From Anisakis pegreffii (taxonomy: Eukaryota > Nematoda > Chromadorea > Rhabditida > Anisakidae), in the NCBI GenBank assembly GCA_035041965.1, contig JAPYMA010003037.1, forward strand, positions 62,001-126,000: a stretch of 64,000 nucleotides of DNA, written 5' to 3'. A program made the translations under genes and the position numbers. Under the pieces are notes generated by a model. The model was not told the origin of the DNA and ran no database searches. It saw only the letters and a list, made by a program, of their open reading frames with translations. This document shows positions 12,742 to 25,398 of the stretch, piece after piece (the first letter of the stretch is position 1; each line of letters begins with the position of its first letter).

Positions 12742-14147
12742 GGAAGGGTTAGTCCTCTTGCTTGCCGAATCTTCTGGAACCTAAACGATGAATTTTGTTA
12801 GGTGAACGAGTTCTCTTGAATGACGATCGATTTGACTGAATGAAAGTGCTAGGACAGGGGCAAATGTTATCAAAAATGAATCATTCCATTTGTTGTATTG
12901 TTCCACCGAACAGTGATTTGCATATGCATGAGGATTATCCAAAAAAAACAGTCGGTCAAACTGCTGGATCGATCATTTGCATGGAACGTTGTTATTGTCT
13001 GAAATTTTTACGAGAAATGAAACACATCGAATCATGAAGAAAGAAGAGGATTGTTAAATTGCTAAAGTATTCAATGACTGAAAGAATTCATTCGAAAAAG
13101 TACTTATCCTAATCGACACTCCGGAGAAGTCAACATCATGCGGTTGCTTCGCTGAAAATACTTCGAAGTGATTCTTCATTATATTCATCTCCTCATCAGC
13201 AGCAAAGGATTTGCTCAGTCCACCTCTGGCCGAATGAGGTGATCAGCAGTGTGGATTCATTTTTATCGATGAATGCTCTTATTTGATCACTGAAAATTAT
13301 TTGGTATGAATTATTCACCAGCAAGTCTTGTTGAGGAATCGATTTTAACAAACCGATTAATAAGTTGGCGTTGATCAATTGGTGCTGACGCATTGAATCC
13401 TTACAGTAAGTAGTGTCGCCTGAATTTTTTAGCACCTTAACAGAGGTCACAATCAATGCCAAATTACGATCGATGTGTAATTGTTCCATCGGACCGTAGT
13501 TTTGATGATATGATATCCCATAGAATAAAGAATTTAGATTCATTTATCACTGAATTGTTCTGATGAACAGAACGTTTGAGAAAGCATCTATCAAGAACAG
13601 ATAACTGATTTGCAGTTCGAAGCATGTTCATTTCATTATTTTGTAGTCCTTGGTCATGTTTTATGCCCTACAATCTCCACAAAAATCCGCATGAAAATTG
13701 AGGTTCTGAATATAGAGACATTTTCACGTTTATCCGAGCAGTTGACTCTCAGACCGTACGATTGCCATAATCTTTGAGTTTTCTCCTTTATTCACCGTCT
13801 TTTCAATTCTTTATGTTGTACGGTATCTTCTTTTCATATGTTGTACGGTAAGAATGTCCGTTAGTTATGTTACTCACCCATCTGCTAAGAGTGGCGCGTT
13901 TATTTTTCAAGCATTGTGGCATTACAGCCTGTTTAGTTCAACATCGAATCGCGGGAATTGTGTTTAAGCATTTTTTCTCAGATGGCGATTCTGACTCATT
14001 TTCATGCTTGTTGGGCGTAGAATTCCTCAAATTTTTCCAACGCATTATACCCTATAAATCAACTCATGCTCATCTCACCGGCGATTTCCTTTATGTGGTT
14101 TTTATCGGTAGTTGTTCGTATGCTTTTGGATACGTTATGTTTCAGTA
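12742..14147. other. intergenic; one possible minus-strand exon
   Basis: A 115-codon minus-strand ORF (13543-13196) has a soluble-protein-like composition, with a stretch beginning DRNLALIVTSVKVLKNSGD, and a possible acceptor just upstream, but I could not join it to other exons or recognise it. The rest has no supported gene. Confidence 0.3.
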
Positions 14148-17100
14148 ATGATACGAGCGACATCAAGTAAAAGTGAAAATGATCGAGAGAAGCAAACTGA
14201 ATTCATGGTCAGACAACTCGAAAGTCAAATTAAGAAATTGCAGAATGAAAACTGCTCGCTCATCAAGGAATTAAAAGCGGTCAAAAAATGTGCATCCTGT
14301 GAATGTCGTGGTTAGATTTCGGTCATTTTAGATCTCTTTCCACTATGACTTACTTCAGTCAAACATGCTTTCTATTCAATCCAGTGTCGCAAGTAAACGA
14401 AAGCTATAGGAGTAGTGATTTGTCTTGAAATAATTCAACTCAGTAACTTATTGATCAACGATAAAAGAGAGAATTCAATTCAGTAACTTATTGATCAACG
14501 ATCTCATATGAAATGTTTGATTAAGCGAACATTCATATCACACAGTTACATTTAGCGAACATACCTTGCGATAGGTCACACTGTATTTCATGTTAGGTAA
14601 GTATGCTATTCGGTAGATTATGATCTATGGCCAACCGGATCGATGTTGCAGTATTTGTGTCACTTCAAAAAACTGGTTGAATAATGCAATCTAATGTAAT
14701 AACTAGTAATTGCAACCCTGCAATATAACCTTGCAGTTTGTGGTTGTTGTAATAAAATTACAAAAAAGCACACTTAAATTTTATAGTTATTTGAAGTGAA
14801 AATACGAATAATGAAATGAGTGATAATACAAGTTCAGTTTCGAATTACAGATGAACAACTGAAACAATCAGTTGCACTTAAAGAACTCTTGAATAATGGA
14901 TTGGATGGGATAACGGCAATAAATCCTCCTGTAGATCCGGAACCGCAACCAAATTCTCAGATTCAGTCGACGAACATTCAAACACTTCGTCACGCTAACG
15001 ATAGCCTTCAAAATTGCGTTCAAAATCTACAGCGATTAGTTTGGTTTCATCTTACCTTCACAGTATCAAATGCTTATTTAGTTCATCGTTGAGTAATCAC
15101 AATTGAAAAAAGAAAACATTGAAAGAATTCTCAGCTTTAGTTAAGTATGAGTGCAGGAGATATCATAGGTTATCATATGAGACTAGAAGCACTGAACTTT
15201 ATCATTATTTTCATTTCATTCTCGAACTGTTAAATTGGTAAATTCAATTGGAACGATGTTTTATTATGTTTTAAACCTTTCATAATTTTTACGTCTCAAC
15301 CGAAAAAATAATTGTTCGCGTGTTATATTCAGTTAAAAGAGAAGGCGTTGGAAATATCGCGAATGGAATATCAATTTTCAAAGGATGTTCAGGAGCGTGA
15401 CAATCAGATCATTTCTTTACATAAACAACTGGAAGAATGCAAGCGCCAAAATCCCGTTCATGTCAACGCAAATCAGGCAACGACAAGTGTTGGTGATGAA
15501 ATGAAGGACATGAAGCGTCGATTGAATGCATCCATGAAGGAAAGAGAACAGTTAATTCATAGAATACAGCAACTCGAAGAGCAATTGCAACGATATCAAC
15601 AGTCCAGCAATTTGTCAATTTCCGACGATATTCCATCATCGTCGAATTACATGGCGAAGTTTAAGCATCACAACAGCGATGCCTCGAAACGTTCAACAAA
15701 TGATGCGTTGAATTTTGAACTGAAAAAAGCTTATGATAAGATCAATTGTTTGGAAATGGAATTAGCGTCGCAAATGCAACGAATCGCTTCGGAGGAAAGT
15801 CAGTTGTCGAAGTCGTCATCGCATTTAGCACTTCTTCAGAGCAACATACATCAGCTGGAACAGTATAAGAGAAATTGTGATAAACGATTGAATGATCAAG
15901 AAAGTAGTTTGCAAGAATTGGAAAGTGACATAGCGTTGTTGATGGATGAAAAGCGTGAACTGAAGGAACGATGTAACCAAATGAAACGTCTCAATGATGA
16001 AGCGATCGCTGAGAATACAAAACATTTAAATGAAATTCATGTTGGTTGTTATTCTTATTACCATTGTTATTGTCGTTGTTGTTGTTTCCATTGCTTATCA
16101 TTGTTTATTCAAGGTGCCTGAGTCAATCCATTTATCCACTGATTCATTCCAATGAGCTCTTAGTAAATAACTGTAATAAATTAACGGTACTATATGTGAA
16201 TATTAGCAGTAATAAAAATGATAGCAGTAATAATAATGAATCATTAATTTAAAGGAATTACGTTGTCGACTGGAACGTTGCGAAGAGAAAGAGATTACAA
16301 GTGCACGTGCACATCTTGATGAAATTGATACGTATCAAAAATTGCTGAAGCAAAAAGTGAGTGCTTTCAATCATTTCAATAGCTCTCTATCTGAGCAGGA
16401 ATTTTCATTTGTGTTCCAGTAATAATTTTGCTACAGATTCGCCTCTACCAATGAGTCGTAACATACCAAAAGTTCACACATATTGCTCACAATTAGATAT
16501 TGTATGAAATTTATCACGACATTTTATACTCTTCAATCTCCCGTTGTTGGTTGCAATAAATTGTTGTAAATTGAAAAGCCAAGAAATTGTTTTTATATTC
16601 TATCGTTTGATTTGAATGAGTTGAACTTCAGTAGGAGACATTCATGAGTGCTGACGTGAAATCGTAGTCATAGTTTCATATTCAATAATGCGTTGATTTA
16701 GATGATTTTTTAATTCATGATTCGATTAGATGATTTATGATTCGATGATTTTATTGGAGTCCGAAAGAGCCATGTTCATAGAACAGCTTTGTGGTGATAA
16801 CCGACCAATTCACGTCGATGATTCGACTCCGTTGATGGAAAATCAAGGTTGTGCATTTCGTAGAAATTTATTTTTTATGCTTTATCGGTGTGAAACCTTA
16901 AGTTGTAGTATTGAAATCTGAGTCTGTGTTCCTACATGTAGTGAAAGTGTGTTTTACATATAATTTAATTCACTGAAACATTAAAGATGAATTTTATTTT
17001 AGATTCACTGGAAAAACAGCGTTTATTGGAAGTAACCGGTAAACTGGAGAAATCAGCTGCTGAGAATAAGAAGGTTCTTATTCCTGTATAACTTAATTTC

Positions 17101-18971
17101 TTCCGAAGTCAACATTTTAGAATGTGATGAATTGAGTTAAACCTTTATTTCAGCTCCTCGATGAAACGAGTCGATTGAAAGCGGATTGTGATAAATTGCA
17201 AGAGCAGCTGTGTGTTAAGGAGAAAGAACTCGAGGAGAAGGTAACAGAAGGAAGTAATCTTCAAAAACAACTGGATGATGCACTTAAGTCGGTCAGTTTA
17301 TCTAATATGAATTTATTTGCTACTAATAATTTCCACATGGGATCAGTACGTCGTAAGATTATTCTAAGGCATAATGTTCGTTGATATTGCTGAACAAATC
17401 AAAAATTATAAGAGTGTTTGAAATTAGGCTTCCAGCCACGTCGAAAGAGGCTCGTTATCAGCCGTTAAGTTTCTGTAAATAGGAGTGTTCTTATGCGATG
17501 AGTAGAACTGGAACGGTATGAAAGGGCAACTTCCTTTCATTTTAATGATGTGGATAGTTTTTCTGGGCTGGATTACAATTCGTTCAAATTTTCGAGTTGT
17601 ATCTATGAGTGTATCTGATAGTGAGACTACATTCGCAGCTCATTATTTGGTGTTATCTGCAGATATCAGAGAAAGATGCGCAATTGATGGATTTGAACAA
17701 TCAACTGTATGTTATGGAAGTGAATCTCATGAAGGTTATCTTTATCCATCATTCTTTCCATCGTTTATCGTTCATTTACAGTCGCAGTTTGAATTTCACG
17801 TCATCCCTAAAAATTTTCCATTTGCACTGGAATGGTCAGAGATCAGTGTGGAAAATTGACTCCTTTCTAAACATGATTGTTAGCTTCAATCTATCACTGT
17901 TGCCCTATCGGCAGTATGTGAAGTAACTACAGATCAACGTAAAAATTATATATTCGCGAAATTTTTCGGCACCAATAATGTGCTTTTTGATTTTCCGCAG
18001 CCGTTTGTATGATTCTCAATAAATATTGAAATTCTCCCATATCGCTGGAGTTGAGATTCTATCAGGTAGTGAATATATTAGTGATGTAATGATGCGATTC
18101 GAGTATGAGTTCTCATTTGGAACATTCGAATGTGATGTGAGGTGGTTGTTGTAGTTAGAAACAGAACTGAAAAATGCGAACGATCATTTGGATGTGGAAC
18201 GCGAGTCGAATAAAACACTTCAGAATGCACTCGATGAGCTAGAAGAGATGCTTGGACAGAAGAATGCGGAACTGATTGAGTCAAATGAGAACGCTATCAA
18301 AGCGAATTCGAACGCGCAATTGCACAAGGAGACAGTGTTTGATTTGGAAACCAAATTGTAGGTTATCACACATTGTTGTGTTTATTTCATTTAAACGTCC
18401 TTTTCATCATTTTATCCACAATTCGAAATTCGCATCTTTCCATCAGTCATATTGCGCTATGAACAATTTAGTACACTTTAAAAGTTCTTAAGAATCGATA
18501 GTGAGTAGTAACGGAAATGAAATCTATTGTAGTAACCAAATCGGATTGTTCAGCCTATAATATGTATTGAAAGTTTTCGAAAGCCACTACTCGATCAACT
18601 TGATATTCATTGTTGTTTATAAAATTCAAGCGGAAACATTGTTGGATTATTTGTAGAAGGTTTTCAGAACATTACAAGGTCGCGAACTGAAAGATACTCG
18701 ATCTAAGCTGTTGAGTTTGAAGTCAAAAATTAAGCGATTGGAGAAAGAAAGTTCTGAATTATTACCTGGGTTGGTTTTGATTCTATATCTTTGATAAATC
18801 AGATGAGCAAAGTTTCGCTTCTCTTTGCTTTCGAAATGTTAAAAGTGATTGGAAAATGTATTGAATAAGTGGATATTTGATTTCAGAAGTAAGTTCTCAT
18901 CACCGCAATCAACGCCGACAACAACGAACCTCACATCGCCAGATTCAATTCCAAAAACATCTTCAGTCTGA
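14148..18971 (+). CDS. long coiled-coil protein, 11 exons
   Basis: Exons 14148-14310, 14851-15038, 15333-16040, 16255-16356, 16730-16847, 17003-17073, 17154-17291, 17663-17734, 18155-18357, 18668-18769 and 18887-18971. They total 1950 nt, 649 aa, with phases agreeing at every junction. Almost the whole protein is heptad-patterned and rich in Glu, Lys, Gln and Leu (for example the 236-codon third exon), so it is a rod-like coiled coil; the last 28 residues are Ser/Thr/Pro-rich and disordered. A small Cys cluster (CASCEC) closes the first exon. There is no signal peptide, membrane segment or motor head. The start was chosen because a TTTCAG acceptor lies 2 nt before the ATG, as in trans-spliced nematode genes. 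Candidate roles are centrosomal, Golgi or endosomal tethering scaffolds; composition alone cannot decide. The fifth exon's acceptor (GATTAG) is the weakest. Confidence 0.8.
14432..14502 (+). repeat. two-copy tandem repeat, 40-bp period
   Basis: Two 31-bp copies, at 14432-14462 and 14472-14502, differ by a single base and share CAGTAACTTATTGATCAACG. They lie in the first intron of the coiled-coil gene. Confidence 0.9.
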
Positions 18972-20290
18972 TTGGTTGATCTCCATCTGGAATCGGTGTC
19001 TGGCTGTCCTCTCTCGACATTTTTGTTAGCGATGATACACTTTCGAGTATTATTGTAGTAATGTTATTTATGTGTGTATATAATGGAAGTCCATAACTTG
19101 ATCTCTTTCCATTCCTCTGTGTTGTTTGATCTGATTATATTTATTGTGCGTTTAAGGGCGATGGTTCTAACAGATGGAATCCATAAGACTTTAAAGCATC
19201 ATTGTGCTCTTTTGTGATATTATCCGTTTCATTCCTGACAGCGTTTCAATCAATCTATTATTTAGCTCGTGGGAATAGTAATGTATATTGAAACGGTTGA
19301 AACTTTTTTACGAGTTCATGAGTTGTTAAACTCGTATGAATTCAGTGGAAACAAAGTGTAGTGGGTGTCCATTTTGGAAGATTCATTTTGAAAACGTGAG
19401 CACAATGTTGCATTATCTCACTATTTGTTTATAAGTTCCTATTCCAACGTTGAGGTATACTCTAATGGTGTGATATCGAAAGACCAAAATCTCTTTTTAG
19501 TTTGATAACCGATGGATTCTTGTTCATATTAATTGTTGAAATGGTATATGTTGAAAAAATATCATGATGATAAACCTGTGATATTATTCATTTCTCTCAT
19601 TGTGCAAAAAAATTCAAATGATGGCTGGCAATAAATCTGAATTTAATAGAATGAATTATCATTTTCAATTCCCAAATTTCACTAGCAAATTCAGAAGAAC
19701 AGTGAATCGTTTGCCGACATTAAGAGAGTTTTCGAGGATATTCAAGATCGCTGAACAATTTTTGCATTATTTTATCGAATGCAAAATTTCGTTCCGTAAA
19801 GAATTCGCTGCGCATTTCGAATGATGTATCAGAGTTGATATTAAATGAGGTGCGGTCGTTTCGTAAAATTCGGAGAGTTATGTCGTTGTTGGATCTGTTG
19901 AAAACCGATGACGATGGAAGTTCGGCGATAAATTTCGACGAAAAACGACAACCATCCTATTTACTATTCGTTATTCGTTGGAATATCACACTTTTCACCA
20001 ATAATTTGGCATTCAGTGAGGCAATTTCATTCGCGACTTCTTATCGATACGACATTTATGAATGGTTAGGTGTTTCTTAATAACACTCAACAATGATGAT
20101 TGATAATAATCGTAATAATAACAACGCATCTAAAGATTTTGCAATCATATGTAGTACATTCAGCTTTATAATTGCTCATTCACTGGATAAGTGATTCAAT
20201 ATGAAAGCGTCAGTCTTAAAATATCCTCGAGCAGGTAAAGGTGTCATGAATGCAAAATATGACCGAAGCACCCATGAGAGGAATGCCATA
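18972..20290. other. intergenic; no confident gene
   Basis: Includes the 3' UTR of the coiled-coil gene. A plus-strand ORF at 19835-20080 (with MSLLDLLKTDDDGSSAINFD) could be an upstream exon of the BTB gene, but its junctions do not resolve. Confidence 0.35.
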
Positions 20291-23130
20291 AACGAATTAC
20301 GAACGTAACAGTCAACGTGATATTTGAAGGTGTGCACGAATATATCGAGACTTCTCGATGGGTAATGTCGGTGAATATTCAGTCGAAATGGTCATTGAAC
20401 CAATTCGTCCTCAAGGACGGCAACATCCTCTGGTAGATTCGTGTAGATTGACTTTGAAAATTTGTGAATGCGACCAATTCTCGACGCATTTCGACGATTT
20501 TGGCGTTACACCTGAGCATGCAAATGGTAATTATAAAATGATGTAGAATGGCTCCGATTCGGCGGACTTAATTTTGATCCAAACAATGATCCCATGAGAC
20601 TACAGAAATTTTGTTTGAGTGGAAATATTTACGGTAAACTCACTGTCAGTGTTGTAGAGTGGTGATGAGTGACTCATGAACGTGTGAGCAACAAAATATG
20701 AGACTAAGCGGAGGACGGACGGCTCATGCTCCCGAGTGTGAGCAATCACAATTACGCTTTTTTCGTCAGCATTTGGCGAGCAACTCTTACTGAACTCATA
20801 AACAATGAGCACCTCGAAAATTTCTGCTCCAGTCGTTTAAACTGAATAAGTAACACATTTCTTCAAACATCGACCATCACTACTGGCAAATGAATTCCTT
20901 CACGAGCATTTTTTAGTGTCAGACTCATCAGTGATCGAAGTGGACGCAAGGAAGAACGTTGAGCAAAATTCACAAAGGATAACCTATCGTGTGCCAACTC
21001 AAACGAAATTCGCCGATCAGCTTGACCGAATATTCCGAAGTAGAAATTATTTGGGTGAGCTAGCGATTTCTTTAGAGCACTACTGCTATCATAGCACCTC
21101 ATTCGAGTATTGCATTCGAAGGAATCTTGTAAACACTGTCGATCTCATGATCAATTCGTATTTTGATGAAGTAACTCCACTCAGATGATTATTCTGATTT
21201 GCACTAATCGCATGGAAATGACTGAAAGTAAGTGTAACGCAGATCTATGTCTCATAGCTTATGGTCATCGATAATGCCAACGATTTTAATGAGTCATTTG
21301 AACACAGGAAAACGTGTGCACATCACAATTGGAATGCGTTTCGCAAGGCAAGAATTCGAAACGGACTTCAGTAATCGCTGTAATTGTTGTTGTAAATTGG
21401 CGGACCCGATCACTCCAAATGATTTTCGATCGAAAGCAATCGAAACGATGAACTGGTGAATTTTCAAGTCGCGCGTTCAAACTTTCAATAATTCCAAAGC
21501 ACATCTATCACCATAATGACATTTATCCGGATATGCATTCAATACACAAAGCATCTCCAGCGAATTAAACACTAATTTGGTAGAGTTACTTAGCGCGTGA
21601 TCGTAAATCCACCATTAGCAACGCTAATTTTTGCGTTAACTTGCTTGCTCACTCATTAATCTCTTATTACAAATCGTTAACGTTAGTTTCTGGTGAACTT
21701 ATTTTTTGCGTCAATACTTGACGAAAATGGTCATTTTAATGGATCACTTTTGTTCCCCATTCACTATTCCGTTATTCTTCGTCATGGATTTTGCATCCGC
21801 AAAATATTTTATACCGCAATGTTATGCCAACGAATTCCTAACACTCCAGGAAAATAGTCTAATTTCAAGAAACATTTTGTGTTTCCTCGATGTGACAAGA
21901 AAGGAAATTCGAACAGTTCCAGTGATTACAAATTGCTTTGTACGGATGGTGAACTAAAAACGTCGAAACATCTGCTGTTCGTTGCTTCACCGCGTTTTCG
22001 AAAACAGTTTTCCAGTGAAACTCAACCGTCATCTGAATGTCACTTAGAATTCACTTGTGCAGCTGTTGAACAGGTCAGCCATCCAACATTCCTGTCTTCT
22101 TTATCTCGAACAACGAAAGCGTTTTCAAAAGCCTCGCACTTCAACATTCCACTTGTAGTTAACATCAATCTCGAAGTTGGTGTTAGTTTTACACCAAATT
22201 CAGCATTGAAAGTTTTCAGGTATTGAAGTTCATATATGTTGGTGTATTTTCGCTAGATACAAAACAAGCGGATTGTTCGTTTGTACGTCAATTGATCACT
22301 TTTGGACGATATTTTCAATTCGGATATTTGGAAGAACTCAAAAATCAGCTGCAAACGCAACTTTGTGCGTATTTATTCAATGTCAGTCATCAGCTTAACG
22401 TTTTCCTTCAAACTACTTTCTTTCTGCAATCAGTATATCAACATATCACGTGGCATGCTCTTGGAAAATTTTTTCGAAGTGGATAAACAGATTCGTTGAG
22501 TGGGTATGCGAAATTTCGTTGGTTATCTGCATGAGAAGGGAACAAAACAGTATAAACCAAAAAAAATTGGTCTCACGCTCGATGATATTTCTCAATGTTT
22601 CTGGAGACTTTCTCAAGTATTAGTATGACTTTATTGCGTTTCAGCATGCAGATAATTTGAAACTATTTGTTGATTTGTTGATACTCGCAAGTGATTTGGG
22701 TTTTACGCGTTTGAAAAAGCATTGCATATGTGCCATTATCAATATCTACTATGTGAAATTCAAGAGGAGGTATAACCTCAGTGTAAGTGTTTTAATTGTA
22801 TGCCTAATTTGACGTTTTTGAACTCGGTTTCGTACCCTCAGACTGTTTTGTTGTTTCGCAAACGATCAAGCTTACTTACTATTAGACTACAACACATGGC
22901 GTGACAGTGAGAGTAATTAGCATCTTTCGACAACGGATTTGCTTATGAATGCGAAGAAAATTTTCGACTGTTTAAGGCAGATAATTTCGATGATCGTGAT
23001 ATATTCAATCAGTTGGGCAGAGGCGAATCAATATTCTCACCGTCAATCCTTCAACGAATCGATTCCGCTTATAAACTCTCAAGGAAAACATCACTTGTTT
23101 ATAGTTACTGAAATGATTGCTGTTCAATTC
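20291..23130 (+). CDS. BTB/POZ-domain protein (gene model incomplete)
   Basis: The BTB fold is seen in two exons that join in phase 0. Exon 21900-22073 (DYKLLCTDGELKTSKHLLF, then ASPRFRKQF) gives the first strands and the 'stays hidden until' helix. Exon 22220-22381 gives VLKFIYVGVFSL and then ITFGRYFQFGYLEELK, the conserved end of a BTB domain. Further downstream, 22434-~22494 (YINISRGMLLENFFEVDK) and 22645-~22784 (HADNLKLFVDLLILASDLGF) look like the following helical region. Upstream candidate exons are at about 20309-20420, 20917-21054 and 21258-21370. BTB proteins of nematodes commonly act as Cullin-3 substrate adaptors, often with an N-terminal MATH domain; I could not confirm MATH here. 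Several phases do not agree (after ~22494 and before 21258) and two alternative 3' ends exist, so this may be a decaying gene or contain sequence errors. Confidence 0.55.
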
Positions 23131-23149
23131 AGAGAATTATTTTGAGAGT

Positions 23150-25380
23150 TTCTCATTGAAATGTTATCTCGTGTTACATCACTGATGTTTATTCTATTGT
23201 CGAATCAGCGACGAGTTTTATTACGCTTGCTAGCACATGTAAATGAGTCGTTTTTGAGTGTGAACAACTGGATTTGCGAATCTTCTCTGCGTATAAACCT
23301 ATTATAGCTTTCCTTTGCAGCTAACTGCAACTGAAAAAGCAACTGAACAATCAATACGAGCATATGACATTGAATATGTCTGTTCTAGTCATATAATACG
23401 TATGAAGATGCGAGGAAATCGATAATGTTATTTATGCAAATGAAATGTTCAAATTAAAAACACACGGAATTAACAAATCGTCCGTTGAAATGCATCACTC
23501 ATTTAGCAATGAATGCATCGATTTATATTTTACACAAACATGTTTAATGAATAGCAGAGTTGAGATAATCAAAATCTGTTTTACTTTCAAAGTATTTTTC
23601 ATAACGTGCTCTTGCTCAGCTGTCCACCTATAGTCGCGCTCTCATAGATCAACATCGTTTTTGCCTATTGATTCTCCATTCTGTTATAATTTCAAAAGTC
23701 TTTCTAATTTAAATTTAATTAGAGGACTATCATTTCTAGTTTTTTCTGAATTTTAAAACTTACTGTGCATACTTCGTACATTGTATTCGAATGTCATATT
23801 TACGCAGTAAACAATTGTGCATCAATGTAAGAATGAATTGTATACGAAAGGTAATGTTTTCGTGATCTGATCATTCGTATTATGCATTGCGTCCTGAATT
23901 AAAACGGATTGCATGAGGTTTAGAGTAATGGCATTGAATTGTCAATGGGTTTTCAAGTAAATAACTCGTTTCTTTACTGGTTGTGTTCAACAACAGTATA
24001 CATGAAATATCTGATTGTCAATTGATTTTGCACATGGAAATAGCGGATCTCTCATTCTAGGCTGCTTACTGTCGATATTTTTGTGCGCTTTACAATCGTT
24101 AAACGATCGCAATATTGTCACTGTTTTGATTTATCACAGTTTACATATTTGTCTTAAATCTTCTTACCAGAGCGATATTCTGATACATTGAGTTAATGAT
24201 CACAGAACAACAACATTAAAGCTATCACGTTAATATCACTATCCGATGAGTGATATATTGCTATCCTAATGATATACGAAGAATAAAATTGACCTCATTG
24301 ATCTCTGTTTTTATAATGTTCATCAGCGATTGCTCGTATCGGCGCCTCAAAAGCTTTATTGCTTAAGACCATCAATTAGAGAGCTTGATAAGATTAGACA
24401 GTCATTTTTTGCATCGATTCATTTGTGACCACGGAATTCATTGTTGTATATATGTGAAAAGAGACGTTAAAATTGACGTTCTCATCGCCCGACCTTCAAT
24501 TATTCGGATCCGTCCCATTTTTCATTCCAATCATTATTTCCATGCAAGTTCTCACTCGACAACGTGACATTTTCTTTTATGCAGTTATCGTATACGTTCC
24601 ATATACTATCTTTGTTAATTTCTAAGGCGGATATATTTGGTGATAGGAAAACGAAGTGACATCTGAAAGTATCCGTTTAATTGGTCAGGTTTTCATCGGT
24701 TTATCCTAATGGTTCTCATGGGTGAAAAAATCCTTTTGATGAGAGGAGGATTCGTCAAGATTTTTAGGTGGGAATCAAAGAGGTTATTGTTGACTGACTT
24801 CTTTTTTTAAAAAATAATTCTGTTAGGGATATCTTCAAAATGTTCGCTTGACCACAAGGAATATCACCTACGTATTGTTGAGAGCAAACTCTTTATTGGT
24901 GGCTCAATTTAATCATTTTCTTTTAGCTGATTTCAAGGAATTCGTAGATTGTTGAAGGAGGGGGTTGGGGAGGAAGTCTTGGAAATTAATGAAGTACGAG
25001 AAACGATCTGGCATATACCTTCCGGAGGGAGTATGGAGCAGAAAAGCATGAGAATCACTGGTCTATACAGAATTCTGTGTGACATTCTGTTGATAGAAAT
25101 TAGCAATGTTTCATTGCTAATTTTAAACGGAAGTGAATATATTCGGTGCGGTTTTGCTTGCGCGACACTTCCTAGCCTTCTGCATTTTACATCGATCGAA
25201 AAGTAGATCAGCTCTTAAACGTGCGACTGACTCCAAGCCTAAACGTGAGACAAATCTTAAGCTTCCTTTACACCAAAGGAAAACACATGCAAAATGGAAC
25301 ACGATAGGAGTTGTGCTGGTACCGCGTTTCTCGTCTGCCACATGAGAAGACATCGAATCAAATTAATGGTCTCATAATAT
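23150..25380. other. intergenic; no confident gene
   Basis: AT-rich spacer between the BTB gene and the SAMHD1-like gene. ORFs of 60-85 codons occur but overlap on both strands without splice support. Nothing else recognised. Confidence 0.4.
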
Positions 25381-25398
25381 TTTGCAGATAGTGTTGGT

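Noticed and set aside
20640..20810. Repeated GTGAGCAA/GCTCAT motifs suggesting an element
   Set aside because: Copies are short and irregularly spaced, with no clear terminal repeats or duplicated target.
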